Shown: in pieces, positions 25,101 to 35,500 of the stretch
Layout: every line of letters starts with the position of its first letter
Numbering within the stretch: the stretch's first letter is position 1
Source of the DNA: Uloborus plumipes
Lineage: Eukaryota; Arthropoda; Arachnida; Araneae; Uloboridae
NCBI GenBank assembly: GCA_038373865.1
Contig: JAXGGA010001177.1
Coordinates: 62,001-126,000, forward strand
Direction of reading: 5' to 3'
DNA length: 64,000 bases
Notes under the pieces: generated by a model
Seen by the model: the letters and a program-made list of their open reading frames with translations, nothing else
What the model was told of the DNA's origin: nothing
Databases searched by the model: none
Translations under genes and position numbers: made by a program

Positions 25101-26891
25101 CCTTTTGAAGTTCTTGTACCAAGAAATCCCAACAAAATCAACTTATTCACGCCAAAATTTAAACAACCCTAAGTTCGTATATCAACTGTTGTTCCTTGAA
25201 TTTTATCAGCAGAACATTAATTTCAGCTATTAATTGCTTGGGTAACAGGTATATCAGTGAACACAAGTTGAACCAAAATTAATAACATATTTTAGGTTTT
25301 ATATTTTGTTTTACGAGTTAAATGACCGATTTTTAGCAAAAAGATGTATTAAATATTATGCAGGTTTCTAGGAAATCACTTCCTTATTCAACAATTGCTA
25401 GAATTATATCGAGGAAATTATGCAAATCAGTAGTTAATTCAAATACAGAATAAGCCCAGGTTTCAAAATCATTAATCTCACAAGACGACATGTAGATGCT
25501 GCATTTCGCGTGCAAACAGAACACGAATTGCTTGACAAAACACACTTTTCGATTAAAAAATCCTGTAAGCCTGTCATGTGCTATTTGCACACGAGCGAAT
25601 GATGTATCAGCAAATATGCTGCAAGAACTTTGAAAACATGTATATTTTTTCAACAACTTTCCATTGAATGTGTATTTATTCTATTTTGTCAACAGCACAC
25701 TGGCCGATACGACCGTATGTGGGTATGACATTCCTAAGGACACCATTGTGTTGGGTAATTTCTACTCGGCACACCGTGATCCCGACAACTGGGAAGATCC
25801 AGAAACGTTCAAACCAGACAGGTTTCTGGCTCCCGATAAGAAATCTGTTGTGAAATCACCAAATCTGATTCCATTCTCCGTCGGTGAGTGAAATATTTTA
25901 TACGATCGATATGTTACCATAACAGTCCGACACTTGGTAAATATCAGTATTTACTGGTAAATATCAACATTCACATAGCAAAGACATCAGTGAAAAACAG
26001 AAAATTGCCTCTGAATCACCAGTAAAAGTTGACGTTCTCCAATATAGTTTATTTTATGGTAACATATAGCTGCTCCTATATATTGCACCTCTATAAGCTG
26101 TAGCTTGAAAGTAAAGAAACGAAAGAAAGAAAAAAAATGTGAGAAAAAAATTCCTAAATATCTCCAGTGAAAGAGAAAAAAAAAGCTTCTGGTCAGTTAT
26201 GTTACAGCGTGCACTAACTTCCTTGCAAAATTAATTAAACCTTTGCATGCGTATTGGAATTTCAATAGCTATAATATAAATTTACAGCATTGCAATGTTG
26301 TACATGAAATACAGGGTGTGTCTTTAAAAGTTCATCTGTAACCAAGATTCCCAGCTTATTGTGCCTAAAAACTGCCCTAATCTAAAATGTCCCTCTGTAA
26401 GACTGTAGCTTGAATAAAAAGAAAGAAAAAAAAAACATGTAAGAAAAAAATTCCTAAATATCTCCAGTGAAAGAGAAAAAAAAAAGCTTTTAGTCAGCTC
26501 TGCAACTGCGTGCATTATTTCTGTACGCCAGATATAATGCAACTTTTTTCTTTAGCCTTTCCCTCAAAAACTACAAGTAACACATCTTTGGGTATTATTT
26601 ATACTCCAAGCGTGGAACTTAGCTGAGCAGAGATTATGCAGTCTTTATGCAACAAGAAACACCCTGTACACTTTAATCCTAGTATCAGTAATTGCGATTT
26701 TTCTTTTTCCAGGCAAAAGAGTCTGCCCTGGAGAGATGATGGCAACTATGGAAATATTTCTCTACGTCACTTCCATCCTACAAAAGTTCGATGTGGTCTT
26801 CCCTGATGGGTATAAACCAACTTTCGAAGGGGAACTGGGAGTCACCTACGCACTAAAGCCACACAAGCTCAGATTCATTGCTAGAAATTGA
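6924..26891 (+). CDS. Cytochrome P450 gene B (clan 2-like), complete
   Basis: Membrane-bound P450 monooxygenase, expected in the ER and fed electrons by P450 reductase; substrate unknown. Exons: 6924-7141, 9778-9911, 14108-14217, 15276-15577, 22458-22576, 23735-23990, 25696-25883, 26713-26891, together 501 codons plus stop, a normal P450 length. Residues 13-30 form the N-terminal membrane anchor, followed by the proline hinge PPGPIGLPIVG. Other landmarks are WQEQR at 128-132 (C helix), AGSET at 308-312 (oxygen activation), EVSR at 365-368, PDRF at 420-423 and FSVGKRVCPG at 440-449 with heme ligand Cys447. All introns have GT-AG borders. The start codon is the first ATG before the anchor. The heme loop and hinge fit the CYP2-like clan common in arthropod detoxification and hormone metabolism. 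Introns 1, 2, 4, 5 and 6 are filled with transposons; intron 7 holds a local duplication. No broken codon or missing motif was seen, so it looks functional. Confidence 0.95.
7271..7510. repeat. Dispersed repeat copy 1
   Basis: This roughly 240-bp stretch in intron 1 matches, in inverted orientation, 54640-54880 just upstream of a lipase exon (shared strings include tacgcatgcgtcaggtcttc and cgtggaacgatgctaatttc on this strand). No terminal repeats were recognised. The family is unknown. Confidence 0.75.
7991..8645. mobile_element. Palindromic foldback DNA element
   Basis: Two arms of about 310 bp are near-perfect reverse complements around a centre at 8310-8345. The ends are tacaggg...ccctgta, with TA at both edges fitting a TA target duplication. 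There is no coding capacity. It is probably a non-autonomous Tc1/mariner-type element. Confidence 0.8.
8646..9777. other. Remaining intron 1 of P450 gene B
   Basis: AT-rich intron with a poly-G run near 9679-9690. No gene or element boundary could be supported. Confidence 0.5.
9778..9911 (+). CDS. P450 gene B exon 2
   Basis: 134 nt. It encodes IRLGSELVIVLNGTKAIREG onwards (beta-1 to B helix), ending SSDNE; acceptor aaacag, donor gtaagc. Confidence 0.93.
10927..12178 (+). pseudogene. Broken Tc1-like transposase
   Basis: From about 10927 the three frames in turn show a degraded N-terminal DNA-binding region and a catalytic core. Recognisable pieces are GAVLFTEGLQFSLESDNG near 11360 (usually FTDESRFSL), RRAGWVVWGG near 11490, ARPLRARLMENMLE near 11860 and the MEWPACSTNLNLINHAWDMV region near 11930 (usually WPARSPDLNPIEHVWD). 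Several stops and frameshifts, plus a hAT MITE insertion at 11631-11826, make it inactive. The catalytic Asp positions are partly altered (TDE reads TEG). Confidence 0.85.
11631..11826. mobile_element. hAT-type MITE nested in the Tc1-like element
   Basis: 196 bp with ends CAGGGCCTGATTA / TAATCGGGCCCTG. It is flanked by a perfect 8-bp target duplication GCTATTGG (11623-11630 and 11827-11834), and it interrupts the transposase relic. Confidence 0.92.
12667..13505. other. Intron 2 spacer between the two TTAA MITEs
   Basis: AT-rich intronic sequence. No gene, repeat boundary or RNA is supported. Confidence 0.5.
13506..14012 (+). mobile_element. TTAA-flanked MITE copy B, intact
   Basis: 507 bp from TTAACCCATTTATGC to GCATAAATGGGTTAA, with imperfect terminal inverted repeats and TTAA at both ends. 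It is the opposite orientation of the interrupted copy at 10383-12666 and supplies that copy's uninterrupted sequence. It ends 95 bp before exon 3. Confidence 0.85.
14108..14217 (+). CDS. P450 gene B exon 3
   Basis: 110 nt. It encodes PFFLSGVHIWQEQRKFVVQS onwards, including the C-helix WxxxR that contacts a heme propionate, and ends EGHIQ. Donor gtgaac. Confidence 0.93.
14218..15275. other. Intron 3 of P450 gene B
   Basis: AT-rich with G and C runs near 14863-14873 and 15250-15258. No element with both ends was found. Confidence 0.5.
15276..15577 (+). CDS. P450 gene B exon 4
   Basis: 302 nt, the largest exon, with acceptor ttttag. It encodes DEIHFFLEALRSTKGQPIDL onwards and covers helices D to G, ending EEVYR (last codon split). 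This region usually contains substrate-contact residues. Confidence 0.95.
15578..18705. other. Intron 4 of P450 gene B, 5' part
   Basis: AT-rich intron with poly-A at 18050-18069 and poly-G near 18367-18381. Sequence near 18320-18400 is loosely repeated near 19960-20060 (both end in cgctacgcttat). No gene is supported. Confidence 0.5.
18706..19272. repeat. Foldback element with ATTT/AAAT arms
   Basis: The outer ends pair as caggggtgccca... and the reverse complement of ...atgggcaccc. The next segments also pair (ttgcgccatcaaagctttt with gagcttgggag...ggcgcaaat reversed). The inner arms are (TTTA)n-rich at 18776-18920 and (AAAT)n-rich at 19005-19180, separated by a (GT)n tract. No clean target duplication was seen. 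It could be a hAT-related MITE enlarged by simple-repeat growth. Confidence 0.55.
20114..20658. mobile_element. hAT-type MITE
   Basis: 545 bp with ends CAGGGCCGGATTA / TAATCCGGCCCTG and a perfect 8-bp target duplication CGCGGGTT (20106-20113 and 20659-20666). The ends are related to the 196-bp element at 11631-11826. The interrupted target (gtgccgcgggttggccaccactg) itself resembles a hAT-type MITE end. Confidence 0.92.
20667..22109. other. Intron 4 of P450 gene B, 3' part
   Basis: AT-rich intronic sequence. No exon or bounded repeat is recognised. Confidence 0.5.
22110..22232. repeat. Tigger-like MITE remnant
   Basis: It is similar to 61366-61491 (shared gatcccggataatggaat-type core and the terminus aagcgggctcgactgta). 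Only one end is clear, 225 bp before exon 5. Confidence 0.65.
22458..22576 (+). CDS. P450 gene B exon 5
   Basis: 119 nt. It encodes KKIKEHMETLDPKHPRDYID onwards. The acceptor is tttcag and the donor canonical gtgagt, in contrast to the GC donor of gene A. Confidence 0.95.
22577..23368. other. Intron 5 of P450 gene B, 5' part
   Basis: AT-rich. An open stretch at 22792-23268 on the minus strand has no recognisable domain and is treated as chance. Confidence 0.5.
23369..23625 (+). repeat. tRNA-derived SINE, family 1
   Basis: The head resembles a tRNA A box (ggtggtccgatcgttgaggcg) followed by ggactcgtaaccgggagg and a degraded B box. The body matches the better-preserved copy at 57145-57424 (ggcggctgggggacattaaa, catcccggttaaag). 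It lies in the intron 110 bp before exon 6. Confidence 0.8.
23735..23990 (+). CDS. P450 gene B exon 6
   Basis: 256 nt. It carries FGAGSET (308-312) and EVSR (365-368), ending NILR plus a split Tyr codon. It is strongly diverged from gene A exon 6, with 38 differences. Confidence 0.95.
24182..24359. mobile_element. Tigger/pogo-like MITE
   Basis: 178 bp, with terminal repeats like those of the copy at 4914-5090 and the same internal text (tctcgaagttttcactta, gtcccaaactcttaag). It sits in the same intron as the gene A copy. Confidence 0.7.
24360..25695. other. Intron 6 of P450 gene B, 3' part
   Basis: A short (CA)n tract lies near 24382-24399; the rest is AT-rich with no supported feature. Confidence 0.5.
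25696..25883 (+). CDS. P450 gene B exon 7
   Basis: 188 nt. It encodes TLADTTVCGYDIPKDTIVLG onwards, contains PDRF and ends PFSV plus a split Gly codon. Acceptor aacag, donor gtgagt. Confidence 0.95.
26096..26519 (+). repeat. Local duplication in intron 7
   Basis: A block of about 120 bp at 26096-26220 is repeated at 26400-26519 (shared aaattcctaaatatctccag, agtgaaagagaaaaaaaa, and gcgtgca near the end), about 300 bp apart. Confidence 0.75.
26713..26891 (+). CDS. P450 gene B exon 8
   Basis: 179 nt with the stop at 26889-26891. It encodes KRVCPGEMMATM onwards, with heme ligand Cys447 and helix L. Confidence 0.95.
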
Positions 26892-26939
26892 ATCAGATGG
26901 AACCAGATGTTACTATTTTAGAATATGTTTGTCTCTATG

Positions 26940-26945
26940 AATAAA
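26940..26945 (+). terminator. Polyadenylation signal of P450 gene B
   Basis: AATAAA 49 bases after the stop, at the same spacing as in gene A. Confidence 0.75.
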
Positions 26946-27841
26946 AGATTTGAATTTGTTTAAAACAGTGGTTTCTGAACTCGTATCATGGTATTGCTTT
27001 ATTTTAGCATTAAAAATGATTGTAAGTGGGGTAATGGTGAATTAATGAAAACAAAATTCCTGAAAATTTTAAGGAGAAAACATGGAGAGGGGGGGGGGTA
27101 AGACCCTTAATAAATTTTATACACGTATACATTAATTGATTTGAAAAATAGACAAGACACATTTCTTATATCGTACAATAAAATGCAAAATTATTTTGGA
27201 AGCTGGTGCTGCACTAATTATTTCCAAAATATTATTTTTAGGTGAAAACAAAAGTTTGACAACATATTTGTTTTTCCCTCGTAAATATTTTTAGAATAAT
27301 GAAAATTGCAGTTGCTACCGCACATATGGAAATTTATTTCACTAATATAAATCTTCTGATCAATACAATATGAACTGATTCAAAGATTTCATATATTTAT
27401 TGATACTTAAGTGTAATACTAAATAGATGTGTTTCACATCTCTTTAAGAAAAACATAAACAAATTGAAACAAAAAGAAATTTATCATTTAATTTTTTGAC
27501 GTTTGACATTCTTAAAGAGCATAGCATTTTCTTTAAAGCTGTTCAATTTAATGAGTTTGATGAACATATACATTTATTCGTTTGCTTCGAAATAAGGTAT
27601 AATGAACAGCAGAAATACAGAAAATCAGGTTCCTGTAGACGCAGCGGTCCCCAAACGTTTTGGGGTATTATTAGTGCTTCACATATTCTTTAAAGAAACC
27701 CCCAATCTTATTCATAATTAAACGAGAGAATGTTAACAGTCTGGAAGTCAAATGTTATTCATTCGCTTTAATAATTACTTTTTTCTATATAAAAGAAATT
27801 TTTGGAGGAAATTTGAACAGATTTCTCGTGGAACACACTTA

Positions 27842-27972
27842 GGGCCCTGCTCCACATCAGCGGAAAACGCGACCGAAACCGAAAGCAGAAACCGAAAATC
27901 CGGGTACTTTCCATAGGAACCTTATTTATTCTATTTTACGTTTCTGCTTTATGTCAATGTGGAGCTTGGCCC
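27842..27972 (+). mobile_element. Harbinger-type MITE copy 1
   Basis: 131 bp with ends GGGCCCTGCTCCACAT / ATGTGGAGCTTGGCCC and TTA duplicated at both edges. A second copy in inverted orientation is at 30744-30867. Confidence 0.85.
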
Positions 27973-27975
27973 TTA

Positions 27976-29330
27976 GGGAGCCGCTGCTCGTAGAGGATGT
28001 AAAGAGATGGTGATTTTCAAAATGAAGGCGTTGAAAGTTTAAAAGCGGCATGAAAAAGAATTTATTTAAGTAAAATTATTTTATAGTTGCATTTTAAAAC
28101 ACTGCGACAAACATATTACGAATAACTGTCGACGTAAGAGAAGTAAAAATAAAGATTACGAGCAATTCTAATTTTAACTTTTTAACTTTCATAAAGAAAT
28201 TTGAAGATGTTTAACTTATGATTTTTTATAAAAATTAAAATAAAAATAATTTACTTGCTTCTAACAAAGAGCAGTGTTTTATTAAATATTTCACAATTTG
28301 GCGCATTTCTTACTTAAAAATTTTTTTTAAATGACTATTTCATGCATAACGTGTAACTTTTCAAGGAAAAAGGCTGATTTATAAATCATTTTCGTCTGAC
28401 ATATAGTCTGAATAAAAACCCCGAATGGAATAGTCTGAAATTTATGCAAAACAGTATTTTTTAGAAACGTAGAGAAATCATTGAAATGGCATAAAAATTC
28501 AAAAAAAAAGAAAAATAACTTTTCAAAAGAAAAGAGTTTTACAAACCTGTCTGCAAATCTTGATCGCAAAAACTTGTATCTGTCAGAAAAAAAAATGCAT
28601 CACAAACCTTTATTTATTGGAGGTTTTTCTGAATACGTATTATGTAATAGAAACACGTGACCATAAGCACAGCTGGAATTTACCTTCGAAGGTGGTCATA
28701 ACAGTTCTTTCGAAAAAAAAATAAAGAACGGTGCTAAAATTGGCTGTATAGGTTTTGGGGGTTGACCCCCCGAGGGTTATGGGGCTCTCTTCCACTGCAA
28801 CACTTCATGGCACGTGATCATGATTTCACTTTTCCTCCAAGGAATCATTTATTCTTTTTCATACCAGAAACAGAAAACATACTTTAAACAGCGCCACGAC
28901 CTTGGCGCGTTGTTACGTCACAAACGCAGCGTCCAAATATATACGGAGCACAAATTGCTGGGATTATTGATCTTTTGGCGAGAAGAGAAGAAAGTACATG
29001 CGGACGCTCTCTCTCTTTCTACCCAGTTAATAAAGACTGCATTGTTTTGAAGACATACTAAAATTTCAAGTGCAATGTCAAAGTGAGAAAAACAACTGAA
29101 TTAGTGCCCAATGTTGATAGCAAAACTGACAAAAGGGGAAGGAATTATATAAATATAAAAAGTTCTATCTAATCTTGACAATGGCAAAGAGAAGATAACG
29201 AAATTTTGAGATTACGGAGGAAGTATTAAGACTTGTTTGATTATGACAGGGACAATCACCTCGCCACTGAGCTTCAGTGCATGAGGTATTTTCGTTACAA
29301 TTTTTGGACGAAAGAAAAATAGTTTAAAAA
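27976..29330. other. Intergenic region upstream of P450 gene C
   Basis: AT-rich. A ttacgtca motif (28913-28920) and a tatata stretch near 28937 could be promoter elements, but they lie about 400 bp before the start codon and the 5' UTR is unknown. Confidence 0.4.
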
Positions 29331-29548
29331 ATGCAATTCTTATCCTTAACTAATACCAATACAGAGCTATTGATAGCCGTAATCACCTTAATTATTGCCT
29401 ATTTCGTTGTTATCCTTGTAAAATCTTGGAGAAGCGGTTTTCCACCGGGGCCAATAGGTTTACCAATCGTAGGGTATATACCATTTTTAACTCGGAATGT
29501 GCATTTGAAGTTTCAGGAACTAGCGATGAAGTATGGAGAAGTTTTCAG
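29331..29548 (+). CDS. P450 gene C exon 1
   Basis: 218 nt from the ATG. It encodes the membrane anchor and hinge, ending GEVF plus a split Ser codon; donor gtaagt. Confidence 0.95.
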
Positions 29549-32500
29549 GTAAGTTTTTGTCTTTGAATTTTCCTGATAATTTGTTAAAAATGAGTAAAAG
29601 TCCTAAAAAAAAGTTTATTTGTGTACGAAATATTAAAAGTCAAAATCAACGTATGAAGATGTACAAAACAAAAATTCTGCTTGTGCATTTTAAGCTGAAT
29701 TTGATTTTTACTAGGTTTATGTTGCTCAATCTGTTAAAGAATTAAGAATTCATTTCTGAATAAGCTCAAGATGAAAAATGTGTCTTTCTACAGTTGAACC
29801 TCGATAATTCAAACATGCTTAAACCTAATTACTACTAAAGCAAATTACAGTTTTAATTCCTGTCCGTCTGTTTGTTTGTCATTTGTCGAATAAGACGAAT
29901 TAATTTTAAAGCTCCCTTATAGTTCGTTTTAATGGGGTTTGACTGTATTATTTATTTTTTTATTGAATAAGGGTGCATAAATGGTTGTTGACTTTTACAG
30001 ACTGTTAGGTCCTTAACAGGGACGAAACTGCAGTCTCTAGATCATGACAGAGCTTCCGGTGTTTTACATTTACGCTGTAAAAAAGTGTAAGATTAGTATT
30101 GTTAATGAGTGTAATATCATCCAATTTCTGGAGTAGGCTGTTCCAATTTTTGAAAAACTCTAATTATTGGAGGAAAGTTCTACGTAGCCGGTGTAAATTT
30201 CCACTGAGTGTTAAAATGATTGGGATGTTATTCAAAATACGTGCGTTAAGACAAATATCGGCGCAGAGCTCTAAAAGTCTTCTGAATGTAACCAAGATGA
30301 GCCTTAACCTGCCATGTGGTAAAACGCGCTTGCTTTGATAGCTCTCTGTACGCAGTAAGCTCGCGGTTCGGGGTTCTATCCCATTGTGTGCAATTAAAAT
30401 GCCTACAAATTCGTTTCAAGTTGATTGGTAGTGGGAAAGCATTGGGGATTGACAAACATTCAATAAAACGAATAATTTAAAGTACTTTTTCAATCTGATG
30501 AATGTTCCGTTTGCTTTTAACAGAGTATTTTGGTGTAACCTTTCACAGAGATTGGTGAAGCGTTACCCTATAGTTATACTACCATAGTATAACTTTCCAC
30601 AAGTGACGTGTTACTTTACACCAGATATATCGGTTAAGTTACTCCATAACAGTGGATGCATTTATGGAGTAAGCTAACACATTGTTTTACAGTTCTGGCT
30701 TAGCCCTGGATTAAGGGTGATAACTTACTACTTAAGAAAGTTAGGGCCAAGCTCCACATTGACGTAAAGCAGAAACGTAAAAGGGATTAAATAGTGTTTC
30801 TATGGAAAGTACCCGGATTTTTGGTTTCGGTCGCGTTTTCTGCTGCTATGGAGCAGCAGCAGGGCCCTTATTGAGTGATAAAGAGTTTCCCTGGGCCTTC
30901 AGAGCTGAATTGAATGTGATATCAATGGGTATAGTAAAATTAGTCCTTTCTTGGATATCATAAAGCTGAAAAGTAGGTTGAATTAGTTGAGGCTCCAGTC
31001 AAAAATTACAGCAAAATGGGATACAGTGCAGGATGTCTCTCAAACTAAGTATTCTAGATGCCCGCATAGAAAAATTCAAACAGGACATGGGTGTCTGTTC
31101 TTAGGAGCGAGGATAGCGCTCTTTTGAGGTGATATTTTTAACGTCACTTCCTGGGAACCTACAGCAAACCCATGATGATGGGACTATTTGAGGAAATGGT
31201 AAAACACACGTTGGCAAAACTATACATTTCTAGGTCCTTTACCAGAAATAATATAGAATTTTGGTTGAAATATATTATTGATGAAAAATATTTTTCGTCT
31301 TCAAATAATAAGAAACCCTAAAATCCGAAAACTTTGTACGTTTCACTCGACATGTAACTTTCCGTCGTTCTGGCTGCAACAGTTTTTTGAAGGAAAATTA
31401 AGTTTTTCCTAAGTCTTCATTATAGAAAATGTTAAAAATTATAATAGTTACTGGGAAACAAGAATCATGTTTCATAATTTAAGAATTACATTTTTTTTTA
31501 AATAAAATTTTGGAGATGTACCATTATTGTCGCCAGCAATCGATGTTTTCTATTATAAATGTCCCCTTTTTTACATTTTAGGTCAAAACGTTTGAAATAT
31601 ATTTAGAGCTGAGAAACATGAGCAACGGAATTGTTTTGTCACACTATTTTTACTTGATTCCAAAACTTTGCAAAAAAATGAAAACCAAGATTTTTTTCCA
31701 AAAAAAAAAAAATGAAAAAGAAAAATCGGTGAAATCCGGAAAACAAAAAAGATAACAGTATGAAATATTGACACAATAGATTACCAAAAATTCCAATAGT
31801 TAAACATTTTATCGACAGAAAAAAATAGGAGGGAGTGAGGGAACAGCCTTTTTGTTTACATTATATTTTTGTGCTGCATCAGGTGTGATAACAATTTTGC
31901 TTAGTTAGCTAACTATAAGAAAACCTGTAAACAAGACGCTTCCGATGATAGTAAATATCATGAGTTCAATTTTAGATATGAGTGCACTTTAGATAGTAAG
32001 TATAGTTGTACTAATGAGAGCACCTTAAATGAATGAGTACACATAAGTGCTCTTTAAATGAGTTGGCCCATTTGTTCTATGGATTTTAATATTTAAATGA
32101 ACTTATATTCATGAGTGCATTAAGTCTGAAACTGGAACTGAAATAGCTGATCGCAATCAAAATAAAATTTTGAAAACAGAGAGTTGTTAAGACTAAATTC
32201 TCTTAAGTCAAACTATTATAGTTTTAAACGAAAAATGATCACATAAACTTTGTGCCAAAATATAATTGAAATTAAAAACCAACGTAAATAAAGCTCAAAT
32301 TAGGTAGAAAGTACAGCAAATAGTTATTTCAAGGCAACAATAGAGCCTCTTTATCAGGTGAAAAATGCTTAGTACATAGCATGAAAGCTGTGATAGAACT
32401 TCTATCACAGCTTTCATAGGCCAAATAAAGTGTTAAGCATCGGTAAAAATGCTTTCTTTGAGCAAAGATTCTGTTTAGATGCTGGTGTGATACTTTTTTT

Positions 32501-35500
32501 TTTTTGAGACTATTGTGCTTTGTAAAAATTTAAGCAAGCTTTCTTTATGCTCAGGAAGTTGAGATAATCGAATTTTAAAAAAGGTCGCTTTTAGAAAAAC
32601 ACAAATTCGGTCTAAACTTTACGAATTTTTACAGTCTCTCAAAAATTTTTTTTTTTTGTGAAAAAGGAAAAATACGTATCTTCTGAAATCTTTAGAAGAA
32701 TCCACCATAAAAATTTTAGCAAAATCGAAAATGGTGTATATCCGGACACCAAATTTCTGCCCGGTTCTTATAAAAACTGCCTTTTAAAATCTCGAACAGT
32801 GTCAAAAGTGAAACTTGATACTGAAAATGATGACAAAACCACATCGCTATGCAAGTACTGTCGACGAATACCCCACTTATACGAATGAAATGTGTTGGAA
32901 CCGATGCCATAGACATAATGTTAAAGATCCCCGCTTAATCGAATAATATTTCTTGGAACTGACAGCATTCGTTTAAGCGGGGCCGACAGTATGTGAAAAG
33001 GAGGTTGAATTTATTTCAAGAAAGTAAAATTTTAAAATACTTGTGAGGAGCAGGGAACACACACAAAAGTTGATTTTCGTACACAAAATACTTATTGTAA
33101 TGATGCCGAAATACTTTATGTGTGTAAATTTGTATTGTACTTTTAAAATATCTTAAATTTGTTCTTCTCATTAAATGAAACTCTTCGTTCTTTTTTCAAG
33201 TATAATATGCGTTCGCATTCATACTATTGTTTTCTTTTCACTAGCATACGCCTCGGCTCTGAGTTGGTCGTAGTGCTGAATGGGACCAAGTCCATTAGGG
33301 AAGCTTTTGCTAAATCAGAATTCCTTGGCCGGCCGCCGATCTCCGCATTTTCGATCTTCGGAAATCCCGACAACGAAAGTAAGTATGACATTCCTTTTCA
33401 TTCGATAATGTATATATCAAGTGTTTTATGTACCCAAAATAAGATATCTGCTTTTTAAGATTTTAAAATATACTATACTGCAGAAGTGAGGGACATACCG
33501 GCTGACAAATAAGCCTCCCAAAACAGATTTCCTCACGTCATTTTCCACTTTTTGTCTTTTTCAGTATTTATTAAACTTAATCTTTTATTTTCTATTCTCT
33601 TTCTGGTGTTTTGGTACTCCCTCTTGTAGAACTTAAAAACTTTTTGTTTTTATGGTGAGATGTTTTTTTATTATTATTTATCCAATTGTTGACTTATTTC
33701 ATGAATTTATTTTATTTATTTCACCCAAAAAACGCAAATTTTTCAGCAGTATTTTCATTGCGGCAGATATTAATGTCGATGGCGCTCTGCTCATAATTTT
33801 ATGTATTTAACAGGTCCATTTTTCATTGGCGGAGTTCACGTGTGGCAAGAGCAGAGGAAATTTGTTGTTCATACTATGAAGGACCTAGGCTTGGGAAAGA
33901 CAAAAATAGAAGGACATATACAGGTAACAATAACCATGCATGTGTATGTAAGACTTGTGAGAGCATTATTAAGCACACCCCTAGCCTAAAATTAAAACAG
34001 ATACTAAACACATTCTCTTATCTTGAACTGCACTATATATATTCATACCTTGGCATCCCAGTAACTCATAAACCCACCAATTTATTTATTTTATTGAGTT
34101 TAAGTACTACGGCAAACCGTGGCAAACGGGCCACTGAGATATCATAATTTTGCTATGGTGCTGAAGTGAAATGTCTGGAGACCAATACTGAGACTCTTGG
34201 ATCCACGTATTTTACAAGCACGTACTCAGTGGATATTAAGCGGTATTAGGCTCCAAACCCGAAACGCTCCGAGTCCAGTATCCTATCCACAAGATTCTCA
34301 ACTGCCTTATACATTGATGATATGACCAAGACGGACTATCTATGGGTTCAAAGACAAAAAGAAGTAAAAGTAAAGAATCACTTCATAAGTACTTAAGTTA
34401 CTGCAGCAAAACTCTCCCTGTCTTCCTTACACTCGCATATCTCCTTCATTAGATTATTTGATGACAACTACATTGTCAAAATTTCAGAACAATTTTACGA
34501 TAAATATTACTGAAAATGGAGAGTTTGCAGTACACAAAAAAAAGTATTAAGGAAAAACCAGTGATCGTAGCGTTAATTGGTACACCACGAAACGTATAGT
34601 GTGAAGCATAATAATTCCCAGGTCCGTCATTTCAAATGTTTCTGAGGGAAGGGAGGGGGGGGGGGAAGGGTTCAAACACGATGCAATTTCATCGGAAGAC
34701 AGCAAATTCCACGCCCAGCAAAATTGTTAATACATAGATTTCTCAAAGGCGGGGGGGGGGGGTAACTGACCCCCCCCCCCTTATCCCCTTAAATGACGGA
34801 CCTGATAATTAATCATTCCCACTTTCATCTTGAGTTCTTGTATCGCAAGCAATAAAAGGACAGGTCCATACCCGACTACTTAAAATAGTGGAGAATTTAC
34901 AAGTTTCAGGCCTGTTGCAATGCATTTTTAGGTGCTCCTTATGAACAGAACTCCGTAAAATATTCTTAATGAGCCGTTTTGGCTGCCCTTCAGGGCCCCA
35001 AAAATGTAGGGAGCCTTTTGCAAATTGCGACAGTTGTGACATGGTAAATACCCCTCCCCCCACCCCAATCTTATTCAGCGCAACTTGCCACAACGTTTGA
35101 TTTTCTTTCGTAAAGGTGTTTTTCCAGTAAAATATGATTATACGGTAAAAAGCAGGGCTGCGGAGTCGGACTGATTTTGGATCAAAGTAGTCGGAGTCGT
35201 TGAAAAACATGTCGACTCCGACTCCGACCACCTCCGATTTAGATGAATTTTAAGGAGGTGAAAACATATCTTTGAAACGAACAGATACAAATTTTCAGCG
35301 TCCAATATCCAAATCCTAAGCATCTAGGATCCTTAAAAAGGGCTTCCAAATGGCGGGTCTGCTTTGTGAAACGAATTGCTATGTTTGGGCTTATGCAAGT
35401 GAATGAAAAATATTTGCAGCAAAAATGCAATGTGTTAAAATAAAGTCTGGGCATTTAACAAGAAAAGGATTAGTTTTATACGGAGTCAAATGACAAGAGC

